Numbered from the stretch's first letter, positions 41,804 through 54,597 are shown. The stretch: 64,000 bases of DNA from Hydractinia symbiolongicarpus (GCF_029227915.1 NC_079886.1:24902501-24966500), one strand, 5' to 3'. The notes: generated by a model not told the origin, from the sequence alone. Numbers and translations are program-made.

Positions 41804-42483
41804 ATGTTGTTGAAAGTTGTTTTTGTGATCGTCAACTTGCTAGCTTTAATACACTTGATTACATCACGTGGAGTAAACAGTTTAAGTTTTACAAGGATAC
41901 CCAATGTCAACGAGCAAAGCATTCTTGCAAGTGGACCTTTCATAGAAACAGCGAGCGCAACTGGTTTGAGAAAGGTTATGTCAACTAAATATTTGCAGCT
42001 GCACAATAATAACACTGTTCTCACAAACGAGGTAAGTTTGGGAAAAAGGAAGAGTCGTTGAGAAGAATTCTGCCTTTATTTATCGAGTTTTTGGCGCATT
42101 TAGGTTGGGCAAACTTATGGTATATAGTGTCAATCTATCATATTAAAAAATGATAAAAATGATAATAAAAAACAATAATTAAGAACGTATTTTCGTTACT
42201 TTAGGCATATTTTAAGAAACTACAAAATTTTGTTAATTTTGTTCAAAAAAAGTTCTTTCAGAAATACTTTTTGGTCGTTTTGATTGGCTATGCACGTATG
42301 CAATTGATCAATCGCATATTGCATTACGAAGGGAGAGCATTGGATCTAAAGTTAAAGAGAACAGGTGAAAACACTAGTAAAGTTAAAGATGATGTTAATG
42401 GCAAAGCAAAAATTGATAGGATTCATCATCGATTGGCATGGTTTGCTTACCATAAAGCAGGTTTCAACTTTGCGAAAGTTTAA
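41804..42483 (+). pseudogene. Hedgehog-like protein, copy 3, C-terminally truncated (two exons)
   Basis: Exon 1 41,804-42,031 (76 codons, as in copy 1), intron 42,032-42,204, exon 2 42,205-42,483. The leader MLLKVVFVIVNLLALIHLI is different from copy 1. The domain reads TRIPNVNEQSILASG and ILHYEGRALDLKL, so H and D ligands remain. Frame loss at 42,481 (TAA) removes the last strand with the third zinc ligand, although its DNA is still present at 42,503-42,520 in another frame. It is either a recent pseudogene or a truncated variant. Confidence 0.7.
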
Positions 42484-44143
42484 GAATTACCATTGTGAAC
42501 GTGTGCATGTGTCCTGCAAAACAGTGCAGCATTAACATTTTGCGAAAGTGATTTTTATATTAATACTTTAATATCCGTATGATTTCACAAGCGCCCTAAG
42601 TAAAAGTAAGTATTTCTTTTCCATCAAGCGTGACAAAAGTTACAATAAAAGCGTCTTTGTTTGTTTACATTTCTTGCACTCCATCTTTTTTGATTTAGCC
42701 AAAGCAAATTCTTAACCAATGTTGCAATACAAAAGATTTCAACATCAATTGTGTCACAATTATATTTTAAATATGTATATCTGAGTTTGTATGTAGTAGA
42801 ATATAATTATTTCAAACTTTAGGTAATGCAGTGATTGTCGTTGCTGCTTGACTATTTCGTTGGAAATTAGCCTATATTATAGATGGCGTGTCTAGGTAAA
42901 TAATTAAGAGCATATAAAGAAGCCATATCGAATTGTCGAAGTTTAAATATTAAAAAAATAAGTTATTGGGCTTAAAGATGGGTTGCGTACAAAGAAAGAT
43001 ATAATTTATTACCCAGGTTATCTATATATTCTACAGCCATTAAAAAGTTCACTTTGTTGTAAAAATTTAACTGCATCAGATACTTTTCATTTACGCAACA
43101 CTCTAGTAGGAATCTATGTCTCCCTCCATTCTCTGAATATATATTAGTTTTATGTCTTAATAAGTTTTCTGTGATTTCAGATTAAAGGTTACAGTACTTT
43201 TAAATGTCTAGACGATAGGGCCCTCTGTCTTAGCCAAAAGTCATAGGAACATTGTTTCAGAAATGAAAAAGAAGCTTTACTAGGCCCTATGGTCAAACTA
43301 GAGTTATTGCGTGTAAGAAAAGAGTTGCGATATAACAAATTGGAATTCCAGAAAGACAGATCTCCAGATTTTACCGATTAGTTTGAGAAGTACCTTCTTT
43401 TGCTAACCTAACAATTTTGACTAATGACTCAAACATGAATTCTAAAATGGAAATTTTATTTTAAATATATCGGATTAACCTCCCTCTATTAATTCTTTAG
43501 TTAAGTAACAGGGGGGTTTCTTTTGTGTATAAAAATAAAGAAGTGCAGGCTTGTATGGCAACAGGTTTTCTTATTTACAAAAATGCTAGGTGAGATAAAG
43601 TACATAACTATAACAAAGTACATTGTTTCTTTAAAAAAGCAGTGCGACCTAATTTTAAATACAACGACATTTTTTTTTACTTTGCTTTCAATCCATTTAT
43701 TTTGAAGATATACTGTTATATATTTTTGGCAATACGTACAAGGAAAATACACACAGTCACATGCTAAAAAAATGAAAACAACAGTGTGAAGGAGCACGCA
43801 GGACGGTAAGTGGCACTAGCGTTTTTTCGCATAAGAATCTAAGAAAAAACTCCTTGCCAAACCATCCTGATTTTATACCGTGGATCTCCGATTTAGTAAA
43901 GATCGCACAGGCCACGTATTTAAATTTTATTTGAAGTTATGAAGTGTAAACACAGTGTACAACGCCAAGTTGAATGTGCAGCTTGAAGTATAGTTAAAGC
44001 TAATATTGATGTAAATTGTTGACTAGCTAGGCAAGAATGACAACCACTTTGACGATTTTATGGTGATTAAGTACCGATAAGCTGAAAGGCTGAGTCTGAA
44101 ATTGATAAACGTATTTGTAGTATGAATTCGTGCCCTGTATTAA

Positions 44144-44223
44144 CCCTATTCGGTCCGGGGGGGGGGGGGCGAAATCCGCCCCCCTGGTCATAGTATGTTC
44201 GAAAAACCCCGGACCGAATAGGG
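44144..44223. mobile_element. 80-bp derivative of the TTAA MITE
   Basis: CCCTATTCGGTCCGGGG ends inside TTAA duplications (44,140-44,143 and 44,224-44,227). It consists only of the two ends of the longer element at 34,326, forming one hairpin. Confidence 0.85.
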
Positions 44224-45459
44224 TTAAGCATTTTTGATAAAATTGGATATCTAATCATCGTTTTTATAGACCATATAAATAGTTGACTAGCTATATTGAA
44301 GGTAAGCTTTCAAACAAAATATTGAGAACATCGCTTTTGTTTCTATCCATTAACATATCTTTTATCGGTTAACGTGTTGTAGAAGTAAAATTTAAATTCA
44401 TTTTCAATTCTTGTTTACATTTTAAGCTACTATTTTCTTGACGGGCTATACTAATACAATATAAGCTATTTTCTCTATCTATACCGAGAAATATTACCTG
44501 AGACCAAAAGTATCGACGGAGCTTGCGAGGTCGATACGTTGATCAAAACTGGTAAAGTTTAAAGTAGCGTCTTTGATATAGTATCTATTGTACCTTACAA
44601 ATCTATTTGGTAATGTGTTCTACGACTATAGTTTGCGGTCTCATATCCCCAAAGTTTCTGGAGCTGGCGGGCCTTAGTATGCAGTCAAGTGGTAAAGCTT
44701 TTTTAAATCTGAAGGAAATGTTTATAACTGTTACTAGAAGAAATAAGCAAAACTTGCAATATAAACTTTGGCATATATATGCAAAATTTTGCGAGCATTC
44801 AACTTTCGTGTAAAGTTAAGCTTAAAAATTTCAAGCATGGAACCAGAAAAGATATTCTCTTTAACTATCACAGCACTTGGACGTATTTTCCCTTTCCGCT
44901 GCCCATATGAATGCAATTTCTGAATTCAGCCCGCCAATTTTTAATTTTGTACGGGAATGCCAAGAATATTTTTTGGATTTTTAAACCTTAAAAACTATTG
45001 ATAAAAATAATTATATATGCATGGAGAATAAATATAAACACTCCAGATTTTGTTGTTTCGACAAAATAAACATTATTTGCTATTATTACCCCACTGTTGA
45101 GTATTTTCGAATGTTTTTTATTTCACGTGACCAGTCTATATTAATACAATATAAACTGTTTTGTCTATCTATACCGAGAAATATTACCCGACGTCATAAG
45201 TATAGACTTGCGAGATCGATACGCTAACCTTGGCTTAGGGTGAATAGTAATATTTATAAATATGTCACGCTTTTTTTTGCCTCGTTTGCTATTTTTTAAT
45301 TTTTTAATTTTTCTCGCTATCACTTATATAAAAAAATCGTCGACTTTTTTAGTTTTTGTGTCTTAATAAAAAGGGCGCAGTTGACCACCTGCTGCTTCTG
45401 CGAGAATTAAACTGTGCAAGCATCAATAATCGACTTGAAATTGCTGGAGATGTTTTTTA

Positions 45460-45790
45460 AACATTAGTATGATTACACGGACGCATACATGTCTTCAAGC
45501 AAGTTTTGTCCACACATACATTTAATGTTGTTCCACTTTCTCTCAAAAATATAGAAGTGTTCTCCTGCATTCGATGTTCATATATACTCTAATTGATGAT
45601 TGGCTGATACAATTCAGAAGCCACTTAGAACCCAGTCTTCACGGAATATGTTCTTATATGACTTTCAATAAAAATGTAAAGTGTACCGCAAATCTGTGCA
45701 TATACAATGAATTGCGTATCTGCACAGTTTCAAAGGCCACCGCTTTCAATGGAAATTTAAATAGAATTTAAAAATAGAATTAATATTGAC
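45460..45790. repeat. inverted-repeat arm shared with 57,820-58,130
   Basis: Reverse-complement similarity to 57,820-58,130, for example around GTGCATATACAATGAATTGC and the following GAAATTTAAATAGAATTT. Diverged. It could be a dispersed repeat or an old terminal repeat. Confidence 0.5.
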
Positions 45791-46512
45791 GTATTACACG
45801 GGTTACCCTTTAATACATCCGTTAATTACTCGTATCATTTCGGCGCACAGCTAAGAAGGAAATGGAATTCACTTTTAGCAAAGACATTATATTCCTGCCA
45901 AAAACAGTTTTTCGATGAAAGCGCGCATGAAGAACAGAAGTTTTCCCTTAAGACTAGTAATATTATGATTGTAACATTTAATATTGTACTCTTATTACAG
46001 TATACACGAGTTTTGATAAGAATGAAAAATCAAATCGGGTTCAAATTATCATTGAATTTTATCAGTTTTCAGGCTCAAATTATTCTGAGTATATTCTTAT
46101 GCATGTGTATTGTATTTGTGTTAAAAGATCTACACACACTAGCAAAGTAATTTAAGAAGGCGATCAGTTACAACAGATTGCCAGCATCTGCACCCAATAG
46201 AGCCAGGCGAAATAGACCATAAAACAAATGATCGAATTCACGAAGTTTTAGTCCTATTTCTCGTTGTATTTATGAAGATGGAAAAAAATTGTAGTTTCTA
46301 TTTTTCTTATAAAAACTTTTTTCAGAAAATCAGCCGATGGGAGACAAGAAAAAGGTTCGAGATGTTACCAGTTAGCTTCTGGAATAAGACGTTTTTGCAT
46401 AGGTTTTGTAATAGAAAAAAAGAAATTATTTGCAACGAAATAATTTGAAATTTTATGTATATACATACAGTAATATTTTATGGTAAATCTATGTATATAA
46501 GATAAGTAATGC

Positions 46513-47898
46513 TTAGATTTCTCTATAAAGATAACCAAAATAACATTGCTGTGAGATTTTTGAAACACAATCCTTATTTTGAACATTGAGTTCTACTAGA
46601 TAACAGACACTGGATGTGATAGTGTTTTTTTTCTTAATATCAGTGCAATCAGGAATAAAATGGATATCACGCTTAAGATTGGATAAGATGCATTCATAAA
46701 GTCGTAATATAAGAGCACTCCCAATAATTCGACCACATTGCATTGAAATAACGCGAAAAGCTTCCATGAATGCCTGATTTCGAGAGAAAGCCAGTTTAGC
46801 CCATATCACAACAGTAAACGTTTGATCACAAAGTACAAACAGGATTAGAGAGATTATCAAGATAACGATCATCACATACCAGCAAGTGACAGTTCCAAAT
46901 TTATGATAAAGCAGAAAAAACAACGAAGCAGTTAAAATTAATGATAGTAGGCTGAAGATACCAGTGTAATATATCTGCTTGTTGAACAGTTTCCAGTAAA
47001 CAAAAACTACAATGGCACCTGTATTTGCTAAACAAAAACCAACCAACAATCCGTTAAAAAAACCATATTCAAAACCAAGGCTATCAATTAGTACTATGGG
47101 TAAGATTCGGAACATGATCTGTGCATTAATACCAAAGAAGACTGATAATACCGCAAGTAATAAGGTATCAGTAGTTTTGAGGATTTTTATTATTGCTTTT
47201 AAAGCTGACTGACTAACCGATTCTTCATATCCCTTTCTTTCCTTTTCCATGATATGTGCCTTCATGTCATACTCACGTGACAGATCATGACAAAAACATA
47301 TTATACATAAAGTGATAATGACGCAAATTGCACAAAGGATTGGCCCAATTATGTTTGCATATGTAATATGAACTTGTCCAACCCAATAATCAGCTTTCAA
47401 CAAAAATACTGAAACGCAAGGACCAAATCCAAAACCAATCATGCGACTGCCATAAAGTAATGGAATGCGCTGCGTTAATTCGCTCTCCGTGTATGACCTT
47501 GCTACTTCGGCAACAATGACAGGAGTCATGGCAATGCTAAAACCACTTAAAAAACGTCCAAATAGCGGAAAAAGTGGTGAAAAATGAATTGGATACAAAA
47601 TGCTTCCAGCTATAGATAAAGACATAATAGATACTAGACATACTTTTACTCGCCTTGTTTTGTCCACTAATCTTGACACAATGGGTGGGACAAACAAAGA
47701 TGGGAAAAAAAAAGCAGTATTTATTAACCCATACCATAACTTCTCATTTTGCGGCTTAATAACAGTTGATACGTATATCCACAATGTGGCACTAATACAG
47801 CCAATTTCCAAGCCAATGAGAAAGTACAGACATAAGAAAACTGCATATGTTGTTAAGCGCTTTCTTTTCCATTTCTGCATATCATTTTGCGAAATCAT
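46513..47898 (-). CDS. major facilitator superfamily transporter (MFSD8-like)
   Basis: A single open frame of 461 residues with about 11-12 hydrophobic helices. Motif A-like SRLVDKTRRVKV lies after helix 2 (residues 78-89), and GRFLSGFSIAMTP in helix 4. A long charged loop (about 207-235) sits between the two six-helix halves, as in the family. No intron, so it may be a retrogene. The C-terminus is cysteine-rich and extramembrane. MFS proteins move small solutes across membranes. The lysosomal MFSD8/CLN7 group is the nearest I can recall, but the substrate is unknown. Confidence 0.75.
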   Translation of the reverse strand: MISQNDMQKWKRKRLTTYAVFLCLYFLIGLEIGCISATLWIYVSTVIKPQNEKLWYGLINTAFFFPSLFVPPIVSRLVDKTRRVKVCLVSIMSLSIAGSILYPIHFSPLFPLFGRFLSGFSIAMTPVIVAEVARSYTESELTQRIPLLYGSRMIGFGFGPCVSVFLLKADYWVGQVHITYANIIGPILCAICVIITLCIICFCHDLSREYDMKAHIMEKERKGYEESVSQSALKAIIKILKTTDTLLLAVLSVFFGINAQIMFRILPIVLIDSLGFEYGFFNGLLVGFCLANTGAIVVFVYWKLFNKQIYYTGIFSLLSLILTASLFFLLYHKFGTVTCWYVMIVILIISLILFVLCDQTFTVVIWAKLAFSRNQAFMEAFRVISMQCGRIIGSALILRLYECILSNLKRDIHFIPDCTDIKKKNTITSSVCYLVELNVQNKDCVSKISQQCYFGYLYREI

Positions 47899-48589
47899 TT
47901 TGGCGTGTGTTCAGAAAAGTATAACACTTGTATTGATTAGCTCTCTTCGTTTTGTTTTAACATGAAACGTTTGTTGTTAATACCCAGTATTAAACCGCGG
48001 TGTATTGTGGTCAATAACAGCCTACCTCCCTGCACCAGTTTCTCTGTTTCCTATAAGTTCTTTACAGGTTACACGACTTTTTTGCTAGCGCATAAGCCGA
48101 CAGAATACAGTTGTTTCGATAGAGACAATGTTTAATTGTCAGTACTTAGTTTTATAACAGATATTGTTTTCCAAATCGGCAAACATTCAAGTGGCCTAAC
48201 TTTTTTAATCACATAAAAATGGGAAAATTTTTTTTTTATAATCCAGAAGAAGGTTTTAGAACATGTGTTATAGATGCCGCTGCATATAAATATTGTCCAG
48301 CTTGGGAATACATAACGTAATGAGTCTAATGAGCATAGTAACAGAAATACCGACACAATAACGTTTGTTAGGATTAGAAAAACTTAAACGGGAATAAAAA
48401 GTTAAAAACATAAATACGCTTGCCAAAAGTAACAATGATAATGGACGATTTTTGAGTATTGATGCTCGCTAAGATTACAACATTATTCACTTGTCAATCC
48501 TTTGAAGTAGTAATGCATATTGAAAGATTTTTGGGATTCTAGCTCATTCCTGTCCACTAAGCACTCGCACAAAGTTTTCGAATTAGTGT
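47899..48589. other. spacer upstream of the MFS gene
   Basis: No gene recognised. It includes the likely promoter side of the MFS gene and ends at the truncated retrotransposon. Confidence 0.4.
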
Positions 48590-48809
48590 TGATTCTATTA
48601 CATGTCATCTTTAATGTGTTTTTTGCTGACCAATGTAACATCCTAGATAATGGAAGTACTATCCCTGACATCAATCTTAAGACTGATAAGCGCATAAGTA
48701 GTATTACGTTTTCATCCTCTGATTTGTCAAAAATCATAAAGGATTTAAACCCAAATAAAACACATGGGCATGACAATATTTCTATTAAGATGATACAAAT
48801 GTGTGGTAA
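48590..48809 (+). pseudogene. non-LTR retrotransposon reverse transcriptase, 5' part
   Basis: Encodes FADQCNILDNGSTIPD and LNPNKTHGHDNISIKMIQMC, the segment just before the RT core. It is cut at 48,809/48,810 by the Helitron array and continues at 55,820 in frame. The retrotransposon is 5' truncated at about 48,590. Confidence 0.75.
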
Positions 48810-51303
48810 TCTATATAATAATACGCCAGTTCCGTGTGTCTGTAACAGGCAAAGTTGATATCGTCATTTTCCTTTGATGTCGCCGAAAAAAATCTTTGAT
48901 GTTGCCGAAAAAAATATGTCTTCTTTGTCGTGAAAAGCCGCGAGTTTTGTGTGGTTTGTTAAATGAAGTTCTAGCACAAAGTAACGGAAATTGTGTTTGC
49001 AAAAAAGATGGCTGTCCTTTTTAAGCATTTGTGTTCTCTTGCCTTCAAAATAAATCTTTACAAAAGCATTTAAAAAGGGGCATGGTATATAAATGAAGTA
49101 TAGAAAGGTTTCTGTAAGGTTTGTTTATGTTTTTTAAAGTTTTGATGATATTATTGATGCGAGACATGTTTGTTAGCTAGCATCAACCACACCACCAACA
49201 ACTAGCTAGCTAGGTAGCAAGGAATTTATAAATATGTAGCGATGTTCTATATACCTAGCTAAGTCTCCAGTTTATATTTAAGTGACCAGCTATTAGCCGC
49301 TGTAGCTACCTTATGTTAGCTTCAGTTTTATGTTGCTTTTTACATGTAAGCTAATCTTAGTGGTCTTTGCTAAGAATGTGACTGTAACTTATTTTAATTG
49401 ACATTTTAAGCTTAAATTAACAAGCCACAACAACTTTTAAAAAAGTATTACATAATATTTAAGAAAAGTTTAAGGACTGTTTTTAAGCAAATAATGTATT
49501 TTTCACAATTTGTGTATGCAAATAATGTATTTTCACATTCTGTGTAACTAAACTTATAATATAACTTATAATATATATTTTACATCGGTTACATGCAATA
49601 TGACGAAACGATTTTTATTTAACATGTAGTAATTCTGGTACCTTAAGTGTAGTGATTTTTGTTGTTCTAGATGTTCTGACTAAAATGTTTTTGTTTATGG
49701 CATTTTGTCTCAATTAAGAAAAGTTTCAACTTTTTTGAGGGAGTACAACACCGAAAAAACTTGTGTTTTTTTATATTTTGTATAAATTCTTACTGGGCAG
49801 GACTATGTACAACATACCGAAATTGACTGATCCCTCTCTATTTATAAATTTGATGCGTTCCAAATCACAGTTTTTTGAAATTTTGGGTAATATTTAATGA
49901 GTACAAGATGCAAATACTGATTTTTGTTTAATTAGAAGTATTTCCTACAACCATTCTTTTTTCACACTTTTGTGGAGAAAAAGTGTATGCAATATCATCA
50001 GAATAACTGATTTTGTTGCAAACTGTTTTTCTTTTTCACATTTTGGATTGAAATATTGTTATAAAGGGCATATATCAATAGACATATATCTACCAAAATA
50101 ATTAAATTCTGCAAACTTTGATTTTGTCGTTCACCTCTCATCTTTTATATTTTGATTAAACTTTTGAGGGAAACCATAGGAATTATTTAGAATTTGTATT
50201 TTGTGTTGCAAATTTAGTGCAAAAATTTAACTGTTGTGAGGGAGGACCATATGCAATTATATATATATACTAAAAATAATAATTTGATATTCTACAAGTT
50301 GTATTTTTGTATGCACTTAAATGACTGCTTTTTCTGAGTTGAATTTGATGGGTTTCATATCAATTTTGTGGAAGATTTAATGGCTGAAGACAATATAGAA
50401 CATGCCAATTGAACTGATTTTTGTTCATATTTTGATTTGCTCCTCATAAACCTTTGTGTTCTACATTTATTGTAAACTTTTGTGAGGAAGGACCATATAT
50501 ATATACAATGTTTTCAAAATAATGATTTTTGTTGATTTGAAATTTACTCCTTGCTCATTGCTTTTTCGACATTTCAGGTTAAAATGTTTGGTAAAGTCAG
50601 TACGGATCATTAGACAAAAAATTGTTTTGTTAACCGGTTAATTTTTCCTTTTTGTGCATATTTTTGCGGGAGAGGATGGTATGCAACCGAATAAATGATT
50701 TTTCAAAGTTTAACTTTTTGTTTTTAGGTGTTTTGTGTTTGTTTAAGTTTGGCTTTTTGATATTGTTCAGGTTGTATTGTTGTATAAGCATTAAGGGAAA
50801 AGACAATGTTTAAAATGCGTAAAGAACTTATTTCATAGATCTGTGCTTACTGTTGCAAGCCTTTCTTTTCGACACTTCAGATTAAAATATTGAAGGTTTT
50901 CAACATAATCACATAATAAGATGTATACATATTTGAGATATATGTTATTTCTGACATTATTATTATTGTTGTCGTAACTGTCTGGGTTGTGACTGTCAAT
51001 GTTGTAACTTTCTACTAACTAGATTTTACACCTTGCATGCCATTGTTTTTCATATTTTGTCTGAAGTTTTGTTGGGAGGATTTCATGCAATTTGACATTT
51101 GATATTTTGTGTTAGATTTTAAGAACTTTTTTGTTAAATTATGACTTATATACTTTCTTTTTATGCATTTTCAGATTATTTTTTTTAGTAAAAGGCATAT
51201 TCAATATACTGAAATATTTGCTGATGTCATCAAAATTCAAATGACAGAACTTTTCAATTGTTTTTCTGCCTAAGTGGATTTTTCCACGGGCCTAATCGAC
51301 TAG
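48810..51303 (+). mobile_element. Helitron unit 1 (non-autonomous)
   Basis: Starts TCTATATAATAATACGCC. Ends GTGGATTTTTCCAC hairpin, then GGGCCTAATCGACTAG. 2,494 bp. The interior is AT-rich with degenerate 100-120-bp modules (GAGGAAGGACCATAT... TGATTTTTGTTGATTT). No Rep/helicase frame. Confidence 0.8.
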
Positions 51304-52360
51304 TCTATATAATAATACGCCAGTTCCGTGTGTCTGTAACAGGCAAAGTGGATATGTTCATTTTCCTTTAATCTTACCGAAATTTTCTTTGAAGTAACCG
51401 AAAAATGCATGTCTAATATGCTAAATTTTCTGACGGTACGGCGCGACGTCAATAACACCACTTTAACGTCAATATCCTATATTAAATTAATGAAGCCGTT
51501 ACAGTGCACTTAAAACTTTGAGGCCAAATAACTTGGAAACGAGGTGGTGACGTCAATGATTTTTCACTGCGTGGGTAACTAGGGACTACCTGGGACCAAT
51601 TTGGGTAAGTTTCCCAAACCTGGATCCCCGAATCCGTTTCGGAATGGACGGGTTGATGACGTCATCACAAAACCTTCAAATCCCAATATTTCTGCAACCG
51701 TTTGTCAAAAGTTCATGTTCCTATACATTTTCTTGATCAGCATTTCAAGATCTATACGATGAATGCAACGGGTGTACGAATTTGTGAAGAAATTTTTTTT
51801 GGAACTTTTGATAGGGACTTTGCTGACGTCAGCAAAATTTTAAAGCCCTTAAATCTCCTTAGGCGTTTGTCAAAAACATAGGATACTATACATTTTCTTG
51901 ATCAGCGTTTCAAGATCTATACAATGAATGCAACGGGTGTACGGATTTGTGAAGAAATTTTTTTTGGAACTTTTGATAGGGACTTTGCTGACGTCAGCAA
52001 AATTTTAAAGCCCTTAAATCTCCTTAGACGTTTGTCAAAAACATAGGATACTATACATTTTCTTGATCAGCGTTTCAGAATCTATGCGATGAAGGCAACA
52101 GGTATACAAATTTCTAAAAAAAGTTTTGGGGGTTTGACTGGCCATTGCTGACGTCAGCAAAATTTTAAAACCCTTATATCTCATTAACCGCTCATCAAAA
52201 GCACATGATCATATACATTTTCTTGATCAGCAGTTTAAGCTCTACACAATAGAGGCAACGTGGAAACACAGTTCTACTTTTTTTTTTGTGGATGGGTTGC
52301 TGACGTCATCAAAGTTTTTATTCTGCCTCAGTGGATTTTTCCACGGGCTTTATCGACTAG
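51304..52360 (+). mobile_element. Helitron unit 2 (non-autonomous)
   Basis: Same 5' start and 3' hairpin-CTAG end; 1,057 bp. Body shared with the fragment at 22,915. Contains four 165-bp tandem repeats. Confidence 0.8.
51683..52320 (+). repeat. 165-bp tandem repeat, four copies
   Basis: The phrase TATACATTTTCTTGATCAGC starts at 51,722, 51,887, 52,052 and 52,212, so periods are 165, 165 and 160. Each unit also has GCTGACGTCA. The fragment at 22,915-23,361 has a single unit. Confidence 0.85.
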
Positions 52361-53550
52361 TCTATATATTAATACGCCAGTTCTGTGTGTCTGTGATAGG
52401 CAAAGTTGATATCGTCATTTTTCTTTGATAACGCCGATATTCCCTTTGAAGGCGCCGAAAAAATTATGTCCATTTTGCTAGCGGGTTTACTTTGTTTACA
52501 TTACGTAATGAAAACGACTCAATTTGATTTGCTGAAATAAATTTAGCGGCTAACTTTCTAAAAATCTTGAAAACGATCTTGAAAAAAGTATAATAAGTGG
52601 TTCAAAAAAGCATATTTAAAAAGAAAAAGGCCAAGTGAAGAAGTAGAAAAGTGAAGGTGGAAGTGAAAGTGGAGCTACGTCGTGGAGATAGAAGTAAAGT
52701 AAATTTAGAAGTAGAAAATAAAGGCCACCAAAAAACAGGTTCCAATCCCTTTACCTTGAAAAAAAGGAAAAAAAGTGGTTTAATACAGCATATATATATA
52801 TTTAAAAAGAAAAGAGACCAAGTGAAGAAGTAGAAAAGTGAAGTGAGAAGTGGAGCTAGATGTAAAGTAAAGTTAGAAGTAGAAAACAAAGGCGAGAGTT
52901 TAAAGCGGATTTGAAATCACAAATAGTAAGAACTTTGATATTTTTAGACATTCAGTTTTTATGTCGGTGGGGCAAGCAGACTTGTATTTCCCAGGAAAAG
53001 CCACAGTTTTATATTTTACCGTGTATGTAGCCATATTTGTTTACGTTTTGTTGCATAATTCATGTGCCCTGGCGCGTAACTAATGTATTGTTCTAAAATT
53101 CAAAATGCTACATAAAGTTGTTGGCTGACGAAAAAACGGAAAACTTTGGTTTGTTGAACTGTAATGTTATTAATTTTACATTACTATTGCTTCTCTTTAT
53201 ATATATATGTGTTTTACTAAGCATAAATAGCTAGCCTTAGTTTTAGCTAAGTGTTCCGAGTTTAAGTATATTTAACTGGAAGTCTTAGCTACTGTTAGCT
53301 AGCTAATGTTAGCCTCCAAGTTCAGCACATCCCATATGGCTAGTTCTAACCTATGACTTCTGTTGTTATTCCTCTTTTTTAATTATCTATAGCTAACTTC
53401 TATAGTTTCCAAATTTCTCTTCTTTTATGAGCACGAATTATGATGTAACAAGCTACTACAAAATCTTTCAAAGACTTAAACTTTTGCAGGATAGTAGGAT
53501 GTATTTTTGTTCCCATAGAGTATAGATGAATTCTGTTGTTTACATTTTCA

Positions 53551-53901
53551 GTGGTAAGCTCTTTCGGCTTTGGCATTTGCGTGGCAGGGAAAAAGATTGG
53601 GCGCTAGGTGAAGCAAAGTAATTATCAGTTCATTTCTTCAAACAAGGCATTCTTAATGAATTCAAATAAATCAGAAGCCATCAACTTACACTCGATAATA
53701 GTTTATAACCTCAACGATGTCCCAGTTAGAATACACAGTAAAAGACCTTTCTTCACCAAATCCTAGCATCTTTTCTCCTGCCACGCAAAAGCCAGAGCCA
53801 AGGAGCTTACCGCTAAAAAGTAAACAAATGACGTCACGCTGAAATTCATCTATAATTTTTTTCACATTACCTGTGCACTCTACAAAGGTGGCCACATGCA
53901 A
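53551..53901 (-). other. captured gene fragment with inverted partial copy
   Basis: Minus-strand frame 53,901-53,686 (71 residues) contains LLGSGFCVAGEKMLGFGEER. Bases 53,551-53,615 are an inverted copy of the same stretch on the plus strand. Helitrons often capture host exons. The source gene is not recognised. Confidence 0.45.
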
Positions 53902-54597
53902 TATGATAAGTGGAACAAATTTTATAGAATTTAAAGTGTGTGTGTTAAGTTATTTATTATTGTTTTGTTTCTGATTTTGTAATCTAATGAGCGATGACCG
54001 TATCCCCTGAAATGACTGATTTTTCTAAATTTTGATATATTTCATAACCTTTTTGTGGAAGGTGATGGCTAATGGCAATATACGACATGTTGAATGAAAT
54101 TATTTTTGTTGATTTAGATGTGTTTCTCAAAAAACAATCTGTTTTACATTTTGTGTAAACTTTTGTTTACGAACCATATACTATGTTTCCAAAATAATGA
54201 TCTTTTTTAATTCAAGTTCATTCTTTACTTATTGGTGTTTTGACATTTAGGTTCAGAATTGTTGCTAAAGGGCAGTACGGATCATCATACTAAAAAAGAA
54301 ATTTTTTTGTGTCCTTAACTGGGTGATTTTAGGAGAGAATGGTAGGCAACTGAAATGACTGATTTTTGTAGATTTAAATTTAATACTTTCTTAACTATGG
54401 CTGCTTCATATTCTTGTATAAGCTTTTAAGGGAAAGACAATATTTAAAATATGTCAAGAACTTATTTTTGTTAACTTGTGCTAACTCTTGCAGGCCAAGT
54501 TTTTGACATTTCAGAATAAAATACTAAGGGTTTTCAACATAATCACTTATAAGATGTACACAATTGAGATGCGTTATTTCTGACATTGTTATTATCC

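Larger units (their letters stand above)
42484..46512. other. AT-rich non-coding DNA
   Basis: No convincing gene. A repeated motif (CTATCTATACCGAGAAATAT) occurs at 44,478 and 45,160 within diverged 95-bp copies. The 80-bp MITE and the inverted-repeat arm are listed separately. Confidence 0.4.

Noticed and set aside
52602-52889. Phe/Leu-rich membrane protein on the minus strand
   Set aside because: Low-complexity translation of an A/G-rich duplicated tract inside Helitron unit 3.
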